From NCBI RefSeq assembly GCF_900100045.1, contig NZ_FNEA01000012.1, positions 62,001 to 126,000 of the forward strand: DNA of 64,000 bases, written 5' to 3'. A program made the translations under genes and the position numbers. Positions 1 through 8,435 of this stretch are shown one piece after another. Numbering within the stretch: position 1 is the stretch's first letter; each line of letters begins with the position of its first letter. The notes beneath the pieces were generated by a model that had not been told where the DNA came from, did not search any database, and saw only the letters and a list, made by a program, of their open reading frames with translations. Source of the stretch: Paracoccus denitrificans. Lineage in GTDB: Bacteria > Pseudomonadota > Alphaproteobacteria > Rhodobacterales > Rhodobacteraceae.

Positions 1-1139
1 AACGTGGCGAGATAGGCGATGACGGCGGCGCGCTCGTCCTCTTTCTTCAGCCCGGCAAAGGACATCTTGGTCCCTTTCATGAAGCCCTTGGGGTTTTCCA
101 GAAAGGCGTGCAGCGCGGCATCGTCCCAGACCAGCCCGTCCGAGGCCATGGCGAGCAGGGGCTTGGAATACTTGAAGCCCTCGATCTCGCCCGCCGGGCG
201 GCCGACGATGCCGTTCAGCAGCGGGCCGGTGCCGTTCTTCGCGCCCTCGCCGAGTTTGTGGCAGGCGGTGCATTTCTTGAAGACCTTTTCGCCCGCCGCG
301 ACCAGCGCGGGATCGGTGGCGGTGTCTGCCGTGGCAGGGGCCGGGGCTTCCGGCGCGACGGCGGCGGTCTTGACCACGCTCTCGCGCGCGGCGGCCGGTG
401 CCTCGGCCGGCGCGGCTTCGGCCTTCTTTTCGACCGGCTCGGCAGGTTCGGCCGGTGCGGCGCCTGCGCCGATGTCGGGCATGGTGCCGGCCGGGCGCCC
501 GTCGGCATCCTCGGGCGTCACGTTCAGGTCGACCGCGCGCTTGGCGATCTCGACCGCGGCGGCGCAATCCGTCATGCAGGGCTCTTTCGAGAACAGCGGA
601 TATTCCGTCTCGGGCCGGTCGTCGGGATAGAAGCCCTCGGCATTGGGCAGCACGACCTGGGTGAAGTTCTCATGCGTCAGGACGAAATCGTCCTCCACCA
701 GCCCGTTGGAGTAAAGCAGGAAGGCGGTGATCGCATAGGTATCATCGACCGACAGGGTCTGCGCCGAGCCGAAGGGCATCGAGCGGTGGACATAGTCATA
801 GACCGTCGAAAGATGCGGCCAGTAGCTGCCGATGGTCTTGACCGGGCGCGGGTCGGTCAGGCTGCCGTCGCCGCCCGCCAGCACGGGCCAGCTGTCCAGC
901 CCCTCGGCGAAATCGCCGTGGCACGAGGCGCAGTTGTCGGCGAAAAGCTCGTCCCCGGTCATGACGTCGCCCGAGCCGGGGCGCAGCCCCTGGCCATCGG
1001 GCAGGACCGCCACGTCCCAGGCGCTGATTTCCTCGGGCAGGGCCTCGCGGCCCAGTCCCAGCCTGTCGGCCATGGCCGGGCCGGCAAGCGCCGATGCCGC
1101 CAGCAGCGAGGCGAAGAACAGCTTATGCGACCTCGACAT
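1..1139 (-). CDS. soxD: SoxD, diheme cytochrome c subunit of sulfur dehydrogenase (3' end cut by window edge)
   Basis: The frame is open from the ATG at 1139 to base 1, giving 379 residues without a stop; by family length only a few C-terminal residues should be missing. An export signal covers residues 1-24 (hydrophobic stretch ending AMA). Two haem c motifs are visible: CASCH at residues 70-74 and CTACH at about 290-294, followed by a TKMSF methionine ligand. An Ala/Pro/Glu-rich linker joins the two cytochrome domains. SoxD is the electron-accepting partner of the molybdoenzyme SoxC in the periplasmic Sox complex and oxidises the SoxY-bound sulfane. Its start lies 17 bp inside soxC, which implies translational coupling. 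soxEFGH would be expected further left. Confidence 0.93.
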   Translation of the reverse strand, partial: MSRSHKLFFASLLAASALAGPAMADRLGLGREALPEEISAWDVAVLPDGQGLRPGSGDVMTGDELFADNCASCHGDFAEGLDSWPVLAGGDGSLTDPRPVKTIGSYWPHLSTVYDYVHRSMPFGSAQTLSVDDTYAITAFLLYSNGLVEDDFVLTHENFTQVVLPNAEGFYPDDRPETEYPLFSKEPCMTDCAAAVEIAKRAVDLNVTPEDADGRPAGTMPDIGAGAAPAEPAEPVEKKAEAAPAEAPAAARESVVKTAAVAPEAPAPATADTATDPALVAAGEKVFKKCTACHKLGEGAKNGTGPLLNGIVGRPAGEIEGFKYSKPLLAMASDGLVWDDAALHAFLENPKGFMKGTKMSFAGLKKEDERAAVIAYLAT

Positions 1140-2415
1140 TCTCGACCTCCCCGTCGGCCTTGACCCACCAGGTCTGGATGGCGTTGTTGTGATAGACGTT
1201 GTTGCGGCCGCGGATGGCACGCAGCGCGTCCTTGGTCGGCTGGACATAGCCGGTCTCGTCCACGGCGCGCGATTGCAGCAGCATCTCGGAGCCGTCCCAG
1301 TCGATGTCGAGGTGGAAGCGGGTCAGCGCCTTGGGCCTGGCATCGCCGGTGATGCGCGCCGTGGTCCAGTTCCTGCCGCCGTCCAGCGAGACATCGACGC
1401 GGTTGACGCGGCCGTTGCCGCTCCAGGCTAGGCCCGAGATCACCAAGGGCCCCTTGCCGTGGCGGATCGGCACCTGCGGGCTGGGCGAGGTGATGACCGA
1501 TTTCGCATCCATCACCCAGGTCCATTTCCGCGCCCGTCCGTCCGGCATCAGGTCGGTGTATTTCGAGGTTTCCTCGCGGCTTTCCACCGCCTGGTCATAG
1601 ACGCCCAGCCGCCGGACCCATTTCACCCACATGTTGCCTTCCCAGCCGGGCACGACCAGGCGGGCGGGATAGCCATGTTCCTTGCGCAGCGCCTCGCCAT
1701 TGGCGAAGAAGGCCAGCATCACGTCGTCCATCGCCTTTTCCATCGGCAGCGAGCGGCCGTTGGACGAGGCGTCGGCACCCTCGACGTAAAGCCATTTCCC
1801 CTCGGGCTTCACCCCGGCCTCGGCCAGCAGCACGGAAAGCGGCACGCCGACATATTCCATGTTGTGGATCATGCCCTGGGTATACTGGCAGCCCTCCAGC
1901 TGCGCACCGCCCCATTCCATGCCGCCATTGGCGGCGCATTCGCAAAAGGCGGTGGTGGTGGCGCGGGGGAAACGCAGCAGATCCTCGAAGGTAAAGACCA
2001 GCGGCTTTTCCACCAGCCCGTTGATCATCAGCCGGTAGTCCTGCTTGGACAGTTCGATGGCGCCGGAATGGTGGCGCTCGAAGGCGCAGCCCTGCGGGGT
2101 GATGGTGCCTTCCAGCGCATGGATGGGCGTGAAGTTGATCGAGGATACCGGGCTTTCCGTCAGCCATTCGACATATTGCCGCTTCACATGCGATTCGAAA
2201 TGGATCGGCAGGCCGTAGGGGTGGGCATCGACCGCCTCGCCGAACTCCGTGGCCCAGGGCTGGACCTCGGTGATCAGCGGGTCGGGGGTCTCGGCGGCTC
2301 GGGCGATGCCGGCCCCGGTGACAAGGCCGGCCCCGGCCGCCGCGCCCGCGCGCAGGAAGGCACGGCGCGAGGTGCCCGCGGCATCCTTGCCGTTCCCGGT
2401 GGGTTCGTCTTTCAT
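1123..2415 (-). CDS. soxC: SoxC, molybdenum cofactor subunit of sulfur dehydrogenase
   Basis: This 430-residue protein starts with a twin-arginine signal (SRRAFLRAG at residues 16-24, ending near ARA-AE at 40-42), as expected for a folded molybdoprotein exported by Tat. The sulfite-oxidase fold is recognised from FCECAANGGMEWGG at about 157-170; Cys160 is the likely molybdenum ligand by analogy with the CAGN motif of sulfite oxidases. A C-terminal dimerisation domain with WSGNG and DGGRNW signatures follows. With SoxD it removes six electrons from the SoxY-bound persulfide, so its presence predicts complete oxidation of thiosulfate to sulfate without sulfur globules. It lies 22 bp after soxB and overlaps soxD. 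Confidence 0.95.
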   Translation of the reverse strand: MKDEPTGNGKDAAGTSRRAFLRAGAAAGAGLVTGAGIARAAETPDPLITEVQPWATEFGEAVDAHPYGLPIHFESHVKRQYVEWLTESPVSSINFTPIHALEGTITPQGCAFERHHSGAIELSKQDYRLMINGLVEKPLVFTFEDLLRFPRATTTAFCECAANGGMEWGGAQLEGCQYTQGMIHNMEYVGVPLSVLLAEAGVKPEGKWLYVEGADASSNGRSLPMEKAMDDVMLAFFANGEALRKEHGYPARLVVPGWEGNMWVKWVRRLGVYDQAVESREETSKYTDLMPDGRARKWTWVMDAKSVITSPSPQVPIRHGKGPLVISGLAWSGNGRVNRVDVSLDGGRNWTTARITGDARPKALTRFHLDIDWDGSEMLLQSRAVDETGYVQPTKDALRAIRGRNNVYHNNAIQTWWVKADGEVENVEVA

Positions 2416-2437
2416 GGGCGAACGCTCCTTCGTGATG

Positions 2438-4132
2438 TCAGACCCCGGTCACGGTGACCGAGGTGTTGGGTTGCAGCCGGACGGTGCCGATCTTGCGGAT
2501 ATGCGTCTCGATCACGTCCCAGATTTGCGGGCCTTCGGTGCCTTCGTTGACCGAGGCCCAGCCGGCGACCGTGTAGGATTTCGCGGCTTCGATGGCCTCG
2601 CCGGTATCGGCCAGCGCCATGGCGCCGATCCGTTCGCCCATGGGCTTTGAGATGTCGATCGCATAGGCCAGCCCGCCCACGCGCACCATGTCGCCGCCCT
2701 GCTGGTAATAGGGATCGGTGTTGAAGATGTTGTCGGCGACATCCTCCAGGATGGTCTTGAGCATCTCGCCGGTCATCTCGGTGCGGTAGACCGCGCCATA
2801 GGTCATCGAGGTGACGTTGTGGATGTCCTCGCGGGTGATCGCATCGCCGGGCAAGAGCGTGGTGCCCCAGCGCACGCCCGGCGACAGCGCGATCTGCGCA
2901 TCGCGTTCGGAACGCACCGCGTCGCAGATCAGGTCGTCCCACGAGCCGTTGAAGTTGCCGCGCCGGTAGAGCAGGCTTTCGGTGGTGCCGATCCTTTCCT
3001 CGAGCTGCGCCTTGAAGGGCGCGCGCTCGGCGTCGATCAGCGCGGCCATCTCGGCATCCGGCGCGATCACGTCCGAAAAGATCGGGATCAGCTTGTGGCG
3101 AAAGCCCATCATCTTGCCGTCGCGCAGGTCCAGATCGACGCGGCTGACGAACTTGCCGTTCGAGCCGGTGGCGATCAGGATCGTCTCGCCGATCAGGATC
3201 GGCTCGGGCACGGCGTCATGGGTATGGCCCGACAGGATCACGTCGATGCCCTTGACGCGGCCGGCCATCTTCTTGTCCACGTCGAAGCCGTTATGCGACA
3301 GTAGCACGACCAGATCGACGCCTTCGCCGCGCAACTCGTCCACGACCTGCTGCATGCGTTCCTCGCGGATGCCGAAGCTGTATTCGGGAAACATCCATTT
3401 CGGATTGGCGATTGGCATGTAGGGGAAGGCCTGGCCGATCACGCCGATGCGCCGTCCGCCGCGCTCGAAGACCTTGTAGGGCTCGAAGGCCGGCTCGTCC
3501 CATTCCGCGTCGAAGATGTTCGCGCCGAGAAAGGGGAACTTCAGTTGCGTCTCGACGATCTCCTTGACCCGTTCGGTGCCATAGGTCCATTCCCAGTGGC
3601 TGGTCATGGCGTCGACGCCAAGCGCGTTCATCACGTTGACCATGTCCTGCCCCTTGGTCAGGAACGAGGTCATCGAGCCGTGCCAGGTGTCGCCGCCATC
3701 CAGCAGGATCGAGTCGGGCCGGGCGGCCCGGATCGCCTTGACCACGGTGGCGACGCGGTCCATGCCGCCCATCCGGCCATAGCCGCGGGCCAGCGCCTCG
3801 AAATCCGGGTAGCTCAGCGCATAGGCGTCGGCCGAGCCCGGCGCGATGCCGAACATCTGCTGGAACGCGGCGCCGGTGACATGCGGCACCTGGCCCTTGG
3901 CATCGCCCACGCCGATATTGATCTCGGGCTCGCGGAAGTAGATCGGCTTCAGCTGGGCGTGGATGTCGGTGACATGGATCAGCGTCACATTGCCGAAATC
4001 GTCGAATTGCAGCAGCTGGTCCTGGGTCAGCGCCTGCTGCGCGGCCACCCGCGACCAGGTTCCGAAGCCCGAGGCCCCGACCAGTGCCGAGGCGGCCATG
4101 GCGGCCTGGAAGAACTCGCGTCGGGTAATCAT
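2438..4132 (-). CDS. soxB: SoxB, thiol sulfate hydrolase (dimanganese)
   Basis: SoxB hydrolyses the terminal sulfonate from the SoxY cysteine-S-thiosulfonate and releases sulfate. The 5'-nucleotidase/metallophosphoesterase metal ligands are visible: DIHAQ at residues 56-60, GGDTWHGS near 150, SHNG, and SGHTHDA. A Tat signal (TRREFFQAAMAASALVGASGF) occupies the first 30 residues. I start it at the ATG at 4132, which has GAGGAG ten bases upstream; an in-frame ATG at 4150 has no ribosome site. The resulting 564 residues match the family. A 100-bp gap with a GC-rich hairpin separates it from soxA upstream. Confidence 0.94.
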   Translation of the reverse strand: MITRREFFQAAMAASALVGASGFGTWSRVAAQQALTQDQLLQFDDFGNVTLIHVTDIHAQLKPIYFREPEINIGVGDAKGQVPHVTGAAFQQMFGIAPGSADAYALSYPDFEALARGYGRMGGMDRVATVVKAIRAARPDSILLDGGDTWHGSMTSFLTKGQDMVNVMNALGVDAMTSHWEWTYGTERVKEIVETQLKFPFLGANIFDAEWDEPAFEPYKVFERGGRRIGVIGQAFPYMPIANPKWMFPEYSFGIREERMQQVVDELRGEGVDLVVLLSHNGFDVDKKMAGRVKGIDVILSGHTHDAVPEPILIGETILIATGSNGKFVSRVDLDLRDGKMMGFRHKLIPIFSDVIAPDAEMAALIDAERAPFKAQLEERIGTTESLLYRRGNFNGSWDDLICDAVRSERDAQIALSPGVRWGTTLLPGDAITREDIHNVTSMTYGAVYRTEMTGEMLKTILEDVADNIFNTDPYYQQGGDMVRVGGLAYAIDISKPMGERIGAMALADTGEAIEAAKSYTVAGWASVNEGTEGPQIWDVIETHIRKIGTVRLQPNTSVTVTGV

Positions 4133-4219
4133 TCCTCGGTTACTCCTCATGCGTTTCGGGCAAGACTTCCCCGCCGCGCCAAGGCGCGTCGGACATGCCC
4201 TTTTCGAAGGTTGGGGTCG

Positions 4220-4242
4220 GGCCGCCGGACGCGCCGGCGGCC
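4220..4242 (-). other. GC-rich hairpin between soxA and soxB
   Basis: Perfect 9-bp arms GGCCGCCGG and CCGGCGGCC flank a 5-base loop. There is no following T-run, so it is more likely an RNA stability or processing element within the sox transcript than a terminator. It could adjust the ratio of the abundant carrier and cytochrome genes (soxXYZA) to soxBCD. Confidence 0.5.
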
Positions 4243-4250
4243 GCAGGGCT

Positions 4251-5123
4251 TCAGTGCCGGACCGAGACGCCCTCGACCGACAGGCCGTTGCCGCGCGAGG
4301 CGACGTAAAGCTCCAGCGCCTTGAACTCGTCCGAGCCGGCCTTGAAGGTTTCCGCGCGCGTGTCGCGCACGCAGCCGACGAAACGCTGCTGCGCCGTCAC
4401 CATGCCGGCATCCTTCAGGCGGTAGGTGGGAAAGCCGTTGACCTGGCCCTGGCTCAGATGGTCGGCGCGGATCATGTTGCCGTAATTGTCCTCGTGGCAG
4501 TTCGCGCAGGACATTTCCAGCTGGCCATAGCGGGTATAGTAGATCTCCCGGCCCTGCTCCCAGAAATGGGCGGCGGGGCCGTCGATCGCGACATTGACCG
4601 CCATGCCGCGCGACTGGAGCGAGATCAGCGACAGCATGTCCTTCATGTCCTCCGAGGTGGTGCCCCATTTCTCCAGGCCCATGCGCTCGGTCACGCAGGC
4701 GTTGACGTAATCCTCGAGGATCATCAGCTTGCCGGAGGTCTCGTCGACCCGCGGCAGGGCCGCGCGCAGCCCGGCCATGGTCTCGGGTCCCTGATGGCAA
4801 CTGGCGCAGCTTTCGCCGTTGCTGCCCATGGCCGCGTTCCAGGCGTCCAACCCGCGGTCGACGAAGACCATGGCGGGGTTGTCGAAATCGTCCCGTTCCA
4901 TATCCCGCGTGGTGTCGTCGCGAAACAGCCAGCCCGAATAGATCTCGTCGAACGTGTCGGCCAGAAAGGCGGGCGGGGTCGTCCTGGTCGCGATCTCGAC
5001 CGGGCCGTCATCGGTTTCGATGACCAGCTCGTCCTCGGCCGGCTCCGCGAAGGCCGCGCCCGCAAGGGCGAGGCCAAGGGCCGTGGCGGCCAAGGTGCCT
5101 TTTGTCTTGGTAAAGCGCGGCAT
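4251..5123 (-). CDS. soxA: SoxA, diheme c-type cytochrome of the SoxAX complex
   Basis: The 290-residue precursor has a Sec signal ending at GAAFA (residue 26). It has two CxxCH motifs, CASCH at 106-110 and CANCH at 206-210, so it is the diheme type found in Paracoccus. The active-site cysteine, modified to a persulfide in characterised SoxA, is Cys251 in RFVGCVRDTRAE. SoxAX joins thiosulfate oxidatively to the SoxY cysteine. soxA follows soxZ by 36 bp in the same operon. Confidence 0.95.
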   Translation of the reverse strand: MPRFTKTKGTLAATALGLALAGAAFAEPAEDELVIETDDGPVEIATRTTPPAFLADTFDEIYSGWLFRDDTTRDMERDDFDNPAMVFVDRGLDAWNAAMGSNGESCASCHQGPETMAGLRAALPRVDETSGKLMILEDYVNACVTERMGLEKWGTTSEDMKDMLSLISLQSRGMAVNVAIDGPAAHFWEQGREIYYTRYGQLEMSCANCHEDNYGNMIRADHLSQGQVNGFPTYRLKDAGMVTAQQRFVGCVRDTRAETFKAGSDEFKALELYVASRGNGLSVEGVSVRH

Positions 5124-5159
5124 GGCGTCTCCTCCCTGGATCTGGACCTGTTGCGGCGC

Positions 5160-5489
5160 CTACGAGACTTCGATCGGCTTCACGTCTTCGTAGACGGAGC
5201 CGTCGTCGTCATACCATGTGAACTTGAACTCGCCCGCCGCATCGACCTTGGCGTCGAATTCGAAATAGGGATTGGTCGAGACCGCCGGGTCGATCGCCAC
5301 GTCCACCACGTTCACCCCGTTCAGGTCGCAGGTGAAGCGGTTGATGATCGAGCGCGGGATCAGCTTGCCCTCGGCATCCTTGCGCTGGCCCGATTCCATC
5401 TTGTGCGAGATCAGCGCCTTGATGGTCACGGTTTCGCCGGCCTTGGCCGATTTCGGAACCTTCACGCGGGGCTTTGCATCATCTGCCAT
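5160..5489 (-). CDS. soxZ: SoxZ, sulfur carrier complex subunit
   Basis: The product is 109 residues long with no signal peptide, as usual for SoxZ, which is exported piggy-back with SoxY. The immunoglobulin-like SoxZ fold is recognised from KVPKSAKAGETVTIKALISHKMESG near the N-terminus and the YEDVKPIEV end. It forms the SoxYZ heterodimer that carries pathway intermediates. It lies 21 bp after soxY. Confidence 0.95.
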   Translation of the reverse strand: MADDAKPRVKVPKSAKAGETVTIKALISHKMESGQRKDAEGKLIPRSIINRFTCDLNGVNVVDVAIDPAVSTNPYFEFDAKVDAAGEFKFTWYDDDGSVYEDVKPIEVS

Positions 5490-5510
5490 CGTAATCTCCT
5501 GTTGCTGGAT

Positions 5511-5933
5511 TCAGCCGCCGCAGCCGCCGATGGTGACCTTGACCGTGGTCTGCGCCCTGACGACCGAGCCGTCGCCCATCTTGGCCAGCGCGATCACGTC
5601 CTGGGTCTGGGCCAGGCGGATCCGGGTGGCGGCGCGCTGTTCGGCGGCGGCGGGGCCGAAGGTGAAGGTGGCGACCGCGGGTTCGGGGTTGCCCGAGGCC
5701 AGCAGCATGACCGCCACGGCGCCCGGCGCGTTGACCTCGACCGGCACGGTGTTGCCGTTCTCGGCGATCTCGGGGGCGGTCAGGGTCAGCCCGCCTTCGC
5801 CCACCGCCGCGCCGCCGGTGAAGGTCGCGGTCAACTCGTCAACGGTGGCGGCCAGCGCGGCCTTGCCCGGCAGGACGGCGGCGGCAAGGCCGCCAAAGCC
5901 GATCCAGAGCGCCTCGCGTCTTGAAAGGATCAT
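5511..5933 (-). CDS. soxY: SoxY, thiosulfate-binding sulfur carrier
   Basis: This 140-residue protein ends in the diagnostic GGCGG swinging arm; Cys138 carries the covalently bound sulfur intermediates of the Sox cycle. The N-terminus is a Tat signal (SRREALWIGFGGLAAAVLPGKAALAA), which would export SoxZ as a passenger. It lies between soxX and soxZ in the operon. Confidence 0.96.
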   Translation of the reverse strand: MILSRREALWIGFGGLAAAVLPGKAALAATVDELTATFTGGAAVGEGGLTLTAPEIAENGNTVPVEVNAPGAVAVMLLASGNPEPAVATFTFGPAAAEQRAATRIRLAQTQDVIALAKMGDGSVVRAQTTVKVTIGGCGG

Positions 5934-5972
5934 CGTTTTCTCCTTGGTTTTCGGGGCCTGTCGGGACAGGCG

Positions 5973-6446
5973 TCACTCTTTCAGCGTCACCAGGAAGGCG
6001 ACGACATCCTCGATCTGCTGGGCATTGAGGATGGGGGCCAGCGGCTCGGTCCCGGCCTTGCCGGTAAAGCCGTCGCCGGGCCGGACAAAGCCCTCTCCCT
6101 TGTAGAAGGCCGGCATGAACGTCCCTTCGAAGGTCATCTTCGCGTTGGCGACGATGCCGCGCAGCTGGGCCTCGGTCCAGCGATCCGCCGCGCCGTCCAG
6201 CGGCGGTGCGATGGTGCCGGGAAACTCGACATCCGGCAGCGCCCCGATCTGGTGGCAAGCCACGCAATTGCCCAGCGCGTTGGTGGTCATGACCCGGACC
6301 CCTTCCTCGGGATTGCCCGGAACGCCGGTCAGGGAAGCCTCGACCGCGCCCTCGGCATAGTCCACGTCCTTCGGTGCCGTTTCACAGATGGCAGGCGTGG
6401 CGATGGCCATCGCCACCACCGCCGCATGCCATAGATGGCTGCTCAT
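5973..6446 (-). CDS. soxX: SoxX, monoheme cytochrome c of the SoxAX complex
   Basis: The 157-residue product has a Sec signal (ending near AICETAP, residue 20-24) and one haem site, CVACH at residues 61-65. A distal methionine is available in the MPAFYKGEGF segment. It partners SoxA. It is the first gene after the soxW-soxX operator region and has the ribosome site GGGAGGA ahead of its ATG, so it is probably the first gene of the structural transcript soxXYZABCD. Confidence 0.94.
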   Translation of the reverse strand: MSSHLWHAAVVAMAIATPAICETAPKDVDYAEGAVEASLTGVPGNPEEGVRVMTTNALGNCVACHQIGALPDVEFPGTIAPPLDGAADRWTEAQLRGIVANAKMTFEGTFMPAFYKGEGFVRPGDGFTGKAGTEPLAPILNAQQIEDVVAFLVTLKE

Positions 6447-6506
6447 GCTGTCCTCCCTGTGCTCTCCCTGACCCGATGATAACGAAAGGCCGGATGGTCT
6501 GACAAC

Positions 6507-6534
6507 ATAAATATAGTAATTTATGAATATTTAT
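6507..6534. promoter_or_regulatory. Probable SoxR operator in the soxW-soxX intergenic region
   Basis: Perfect 8-bp inverted arms, ATAAATAT (6507-6514) and ATATTTAT (6527-6534), are separated by 12 bases in an otherwise GC-rich region. The position is 60-95 bp upstream of soxX. In P. pantotrophus the ArsR-type repressor SoxR is reported to bind both the soxW-soxX and soxS-soxV intergenic regions; this is the matching location. The element shares GAATATT with the palindrome upstream of soxS. The operator role is inferred. Confidence 0.65.
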
Positions 6535-6561
6535 ATGTATGCGAGGCGCGTGAGGGTGGGC

Positions 6562-7122
6562 TTAGTTCTTGCGCTCCAGTTCGCGCGCAAGAAACTTTTG
6601 AAAATGCTCGCCATTTTCATAGCCATGCGCCCGAACCCAGGTCAGCAGGGCGCTGGTGGTGCCCTTGCCGAACGCGCCCGGCATCAGGGCGACGGCCGCT
6701 TCGGAGGCGGTCTGTCCCTCGGGAACGTCCTCGGGCAGGAAGATCATCGTCGGCGTGAACATGACGCCCCAGCGCACCGCCATGTCCTTTTCCGAAAGCG
6801 CGGTGCCGTCGAAATCCGTGACCTCGACATCGCCGAACAGGTTCATCTGGACGACGAAATAGCCGTCGCGGATCAGCGCGTCGATCTCGGGGTCGGGAAA
6901 GACCTTCTCGTGCATCTCGGCGCAATAGATGCAGCCGCGCTGCTCGACCAGGATCAGCAGGCGCTTCTGCTCTGCATTGGCCTCGGCCAGATCCTCGCGC
7001 AGGTCCTTGAAGGTCTCGCGCAGCCAGGTGGGCTTGTGCAGGCCGTCATCGCCGGTTTCGACCGCGGCTGCGGGTGTCGCGGCCAGCAACAGGCAGGCGG
7101 CCAGGGCACGGATCGGTTTCAT
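6562..7122 (-). CDS. soxW: SoxW, periplasmic thioredoxin
   Basis: This 186-residue thioredoxin-fold protein has a Sec signal (residues 1-20, ending ATPAAA) and a CIYC redox site at residues 64-67 followed by AEMHEKVF. A cis-proline region (GVMFTPTMIFL) is also visible. SoxW receives electrons from the membrane protein SoxV. It is encoded 13 bp after soxV and has a GAGGAG ribosome site. It keeps periplasmic Sox components reduced or active. Confidence 0.92.
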   Translation of the reverse strand: MKPIRALAACLLLAATPAAAVETGDDGLHKPTWLRETFKDLREDLAEANAEQKRLLILVEQRGCIYCAEMHEKVFPDPEIDALIRDGYFVVQMNLFGDVEVTDFDGTALSEKDMAVRWGVMFTPTMIFLPEDVPEGQTASEAAVALMPGAFGKGTTSALLTWVRAHGYENGEHFQKFLARELERKN

Positions 7123-7135
7123 GGTCGGGCTCCTC

Positions 7136-7873
7136 TCAGGTAAGCGTGGCTGTCCAGTCGAAGTGGCGAATCATCCAGTCGGCGATGACATTCACGGAAT
7201 TGGTGGCGATCAGGATGCCGAACAGGATCAGCATGACCCCCATCGCCTTTTCCACATGTCCCATCAGCGCGCGGTGGCGCGCGACCCAGCCCAGGAACGG
7301 TCCTGCGAAAAAGGCCGCCAGCACGAAGGGCAGGGTCATCGCAAGCCCGTAGACCACCAGCAGCAGCCCGCCGCGCCACAGATCTCCCATGCCCGAGGCC
7401 ACCATCAGGATCGCCGCCAGCGCCGGTCCCACGCAGGGCGTCCAGCCGAAGCCGAAGGCCAGCCCCATCACATAGGCGCCGGCCAGGGTCGAGGGCCTGG
7501 CCCCGGTCTGCACCCGCGCCTCGCGATAAAGTAGGCCGATCCGCAGCACGCCCAGGAAATGCAGGCCGAACAGGATCAGCACCCCGGCAGCCGCCCAAGA
7601 CAGGGTTTCCTTCCATTGCGCGAAGGCCTTGCCAAGCGCCGTGGCGCCCAGCCCCAGCAGCAGGAAGATCGTGGTCACGCCAAGCGCAAAGGCCCAGGCC
7701 CGCAGCACCATCCGCCCGCGCGCGCCCGGCGCCACCGTGCCGCCGTCGCGCAATTCGCGCACCGACACCCCGGCCATGTAGGACAGATAGAACGGCACCA
7801 TCGGCAGGATGCAGGGCGACAGAAACGAAAGCAGCCCCGCAAGCGCGGCTCCGCCATAGGTGACATCCAGCAT
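7136..7873 (-). CDS. soxV: SoxV, CcdA/DsbD-type membrane thiol transporter
   Basis: This polytopic CcdA-family protein of 245 residues moves reducing equivalents from cytoplasmic thioredoxin to SoxW and other periplasmic Sox partners. The two redox cysteines lie in SFLSPCILPMVPFYLS at the N-terminus and GWTPCVGPALAAIL mid-protein, and six hydrophobic segments are visible. I place the start at the ATG at 7873 (MLDVTYGG), which has GGGGGAGAGG upstream; an in-frame extension to 7927 would run into the SoxR operator. It is divergent from soxS. Confidence 0.92.
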   Translation of the reverse strand: MLDVTYGGAALAGLLSFLSPCILPMVPFYLSYMAGVSVRELRDGGTVAPGARGRMVLRAWAFALGVTTIFLLLGLGATALGKAFAQWKETLSWAAAGVLILFGLHFLGVLRIGLLYREARVQTGARPSTLAGAYVMGLAFGFGWTPCVGPALAAILMVASGMGDLWRGGLLLVVYGLAMTLPFVLAAFFAGPFLGWVARHRALMGHVEKAMGVMLILFGILIATNSVNVIADWMIRHFDWTATLT

Positions 7874-7930
7874 CGGCCTCTCCCCCGCAGCCTGCCATCC
7901 TGCCGGTGCTTGCCCGGTGGCCGGCATTAT

Positions 7931-7946
7931 ATTAGAATATTCCTAT
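7931..7946. promoter_or_regulatory. Probable SoxR operator between soxV and soxS
   Basis: The palindrome GAATATTC (7935-7942) sits in ATTAGAATATTCCTAT, directly in front of and overlapping the soxS start codon. It lies in the 71-bp gap shared by the divergent soxV and soxS genes. Its core GAATATT recurs in the soxW-soxX operator. ArsR-family repressors bind such AT-rich palindromes, and SoxR is encoded nearby. Assignment as the SoxR site is inferred from position and similarity. Confidence 0.65.
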
Positions 7947-8328
7947 GTTCAAATTCTGGCGTCAATCCCGTCGACGATCGCCCTTGGCGCTGCTGGCATT
8001 TCTTGCCGCGGCATGGCCTGCGACGGCGGCCGAATTGCGGCTCGTGATGTTCGAGCAGCCCGGCTGCGTCTATTGCGACCGCTGGAACACCGAGATCGCG
8101 CCGCAATATCCGCTGACCGACGAAGGCAAGGCCGCGCCGGTGCGGCGCCTGCAACTGCGCGAACCCTTGCCGCCCGGACTGGAACTGGCGCGGCCGGTGA
8201 CCTTTACCCCGACCTTCGTGCTGACGGCCGACGATGTCGAGGCCGGCCGGCTGGAAGGTTATCCGGGCGAGGATTTCTTCTGGCCCCTGCTAGCCGGACT
8301 GATCGCCGTGGCGGAGCCGGCACCGTGA
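7945..8328 (+). CDS. soxS: SoxS, periplasmic thioredoxin-like activator protein
   Basis: The product has 127 residues with a Sec signal (RRRSPLALLAFLAAAWPATAA, ending at 29) and a CVYC redox site at residues 41-44. In P. pantotrophus SoxS is needed for full sox expression and reactivates SoxYZ by reduction. No Shine-Dalgarno sequence precedes the ATG; the operator palindrome touches it, and no alternative start would keep the signal peptide. A leaderless or very short leader transcript is therefore possible. It is the first gene of soxSRT. Confidence 0.9.
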   Translation: MFKFWRQSRRRSPLALLAFLAAAWPATAAELRLVMFEQPGCVYCDRWNTEIAPQYPLTDEGKAAPVRRLQLREPLPPGLELARPVTFTPTFVLTADDVEAGRLEGYPGEDFFWPLLAGLIAVAEPAP

Positions 8329-8435
8329 CCTCCCCGCCCATCGGTGCCGCGATAAATTGGCCCAATCCTTCGGTTTCGGTTGCCGTGCGCCGGCTTACCC
8401 TGCATTTAGGGATCGAAAGGAATGGGGATGAGCCT

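Noticed and set aside
3963..5924. A 653-codon open frame on the plus strand across soxA, soxZ and soxY
   Set aside because: It spans three recognised sox genes in the opposite direction; it is a shadow frame.
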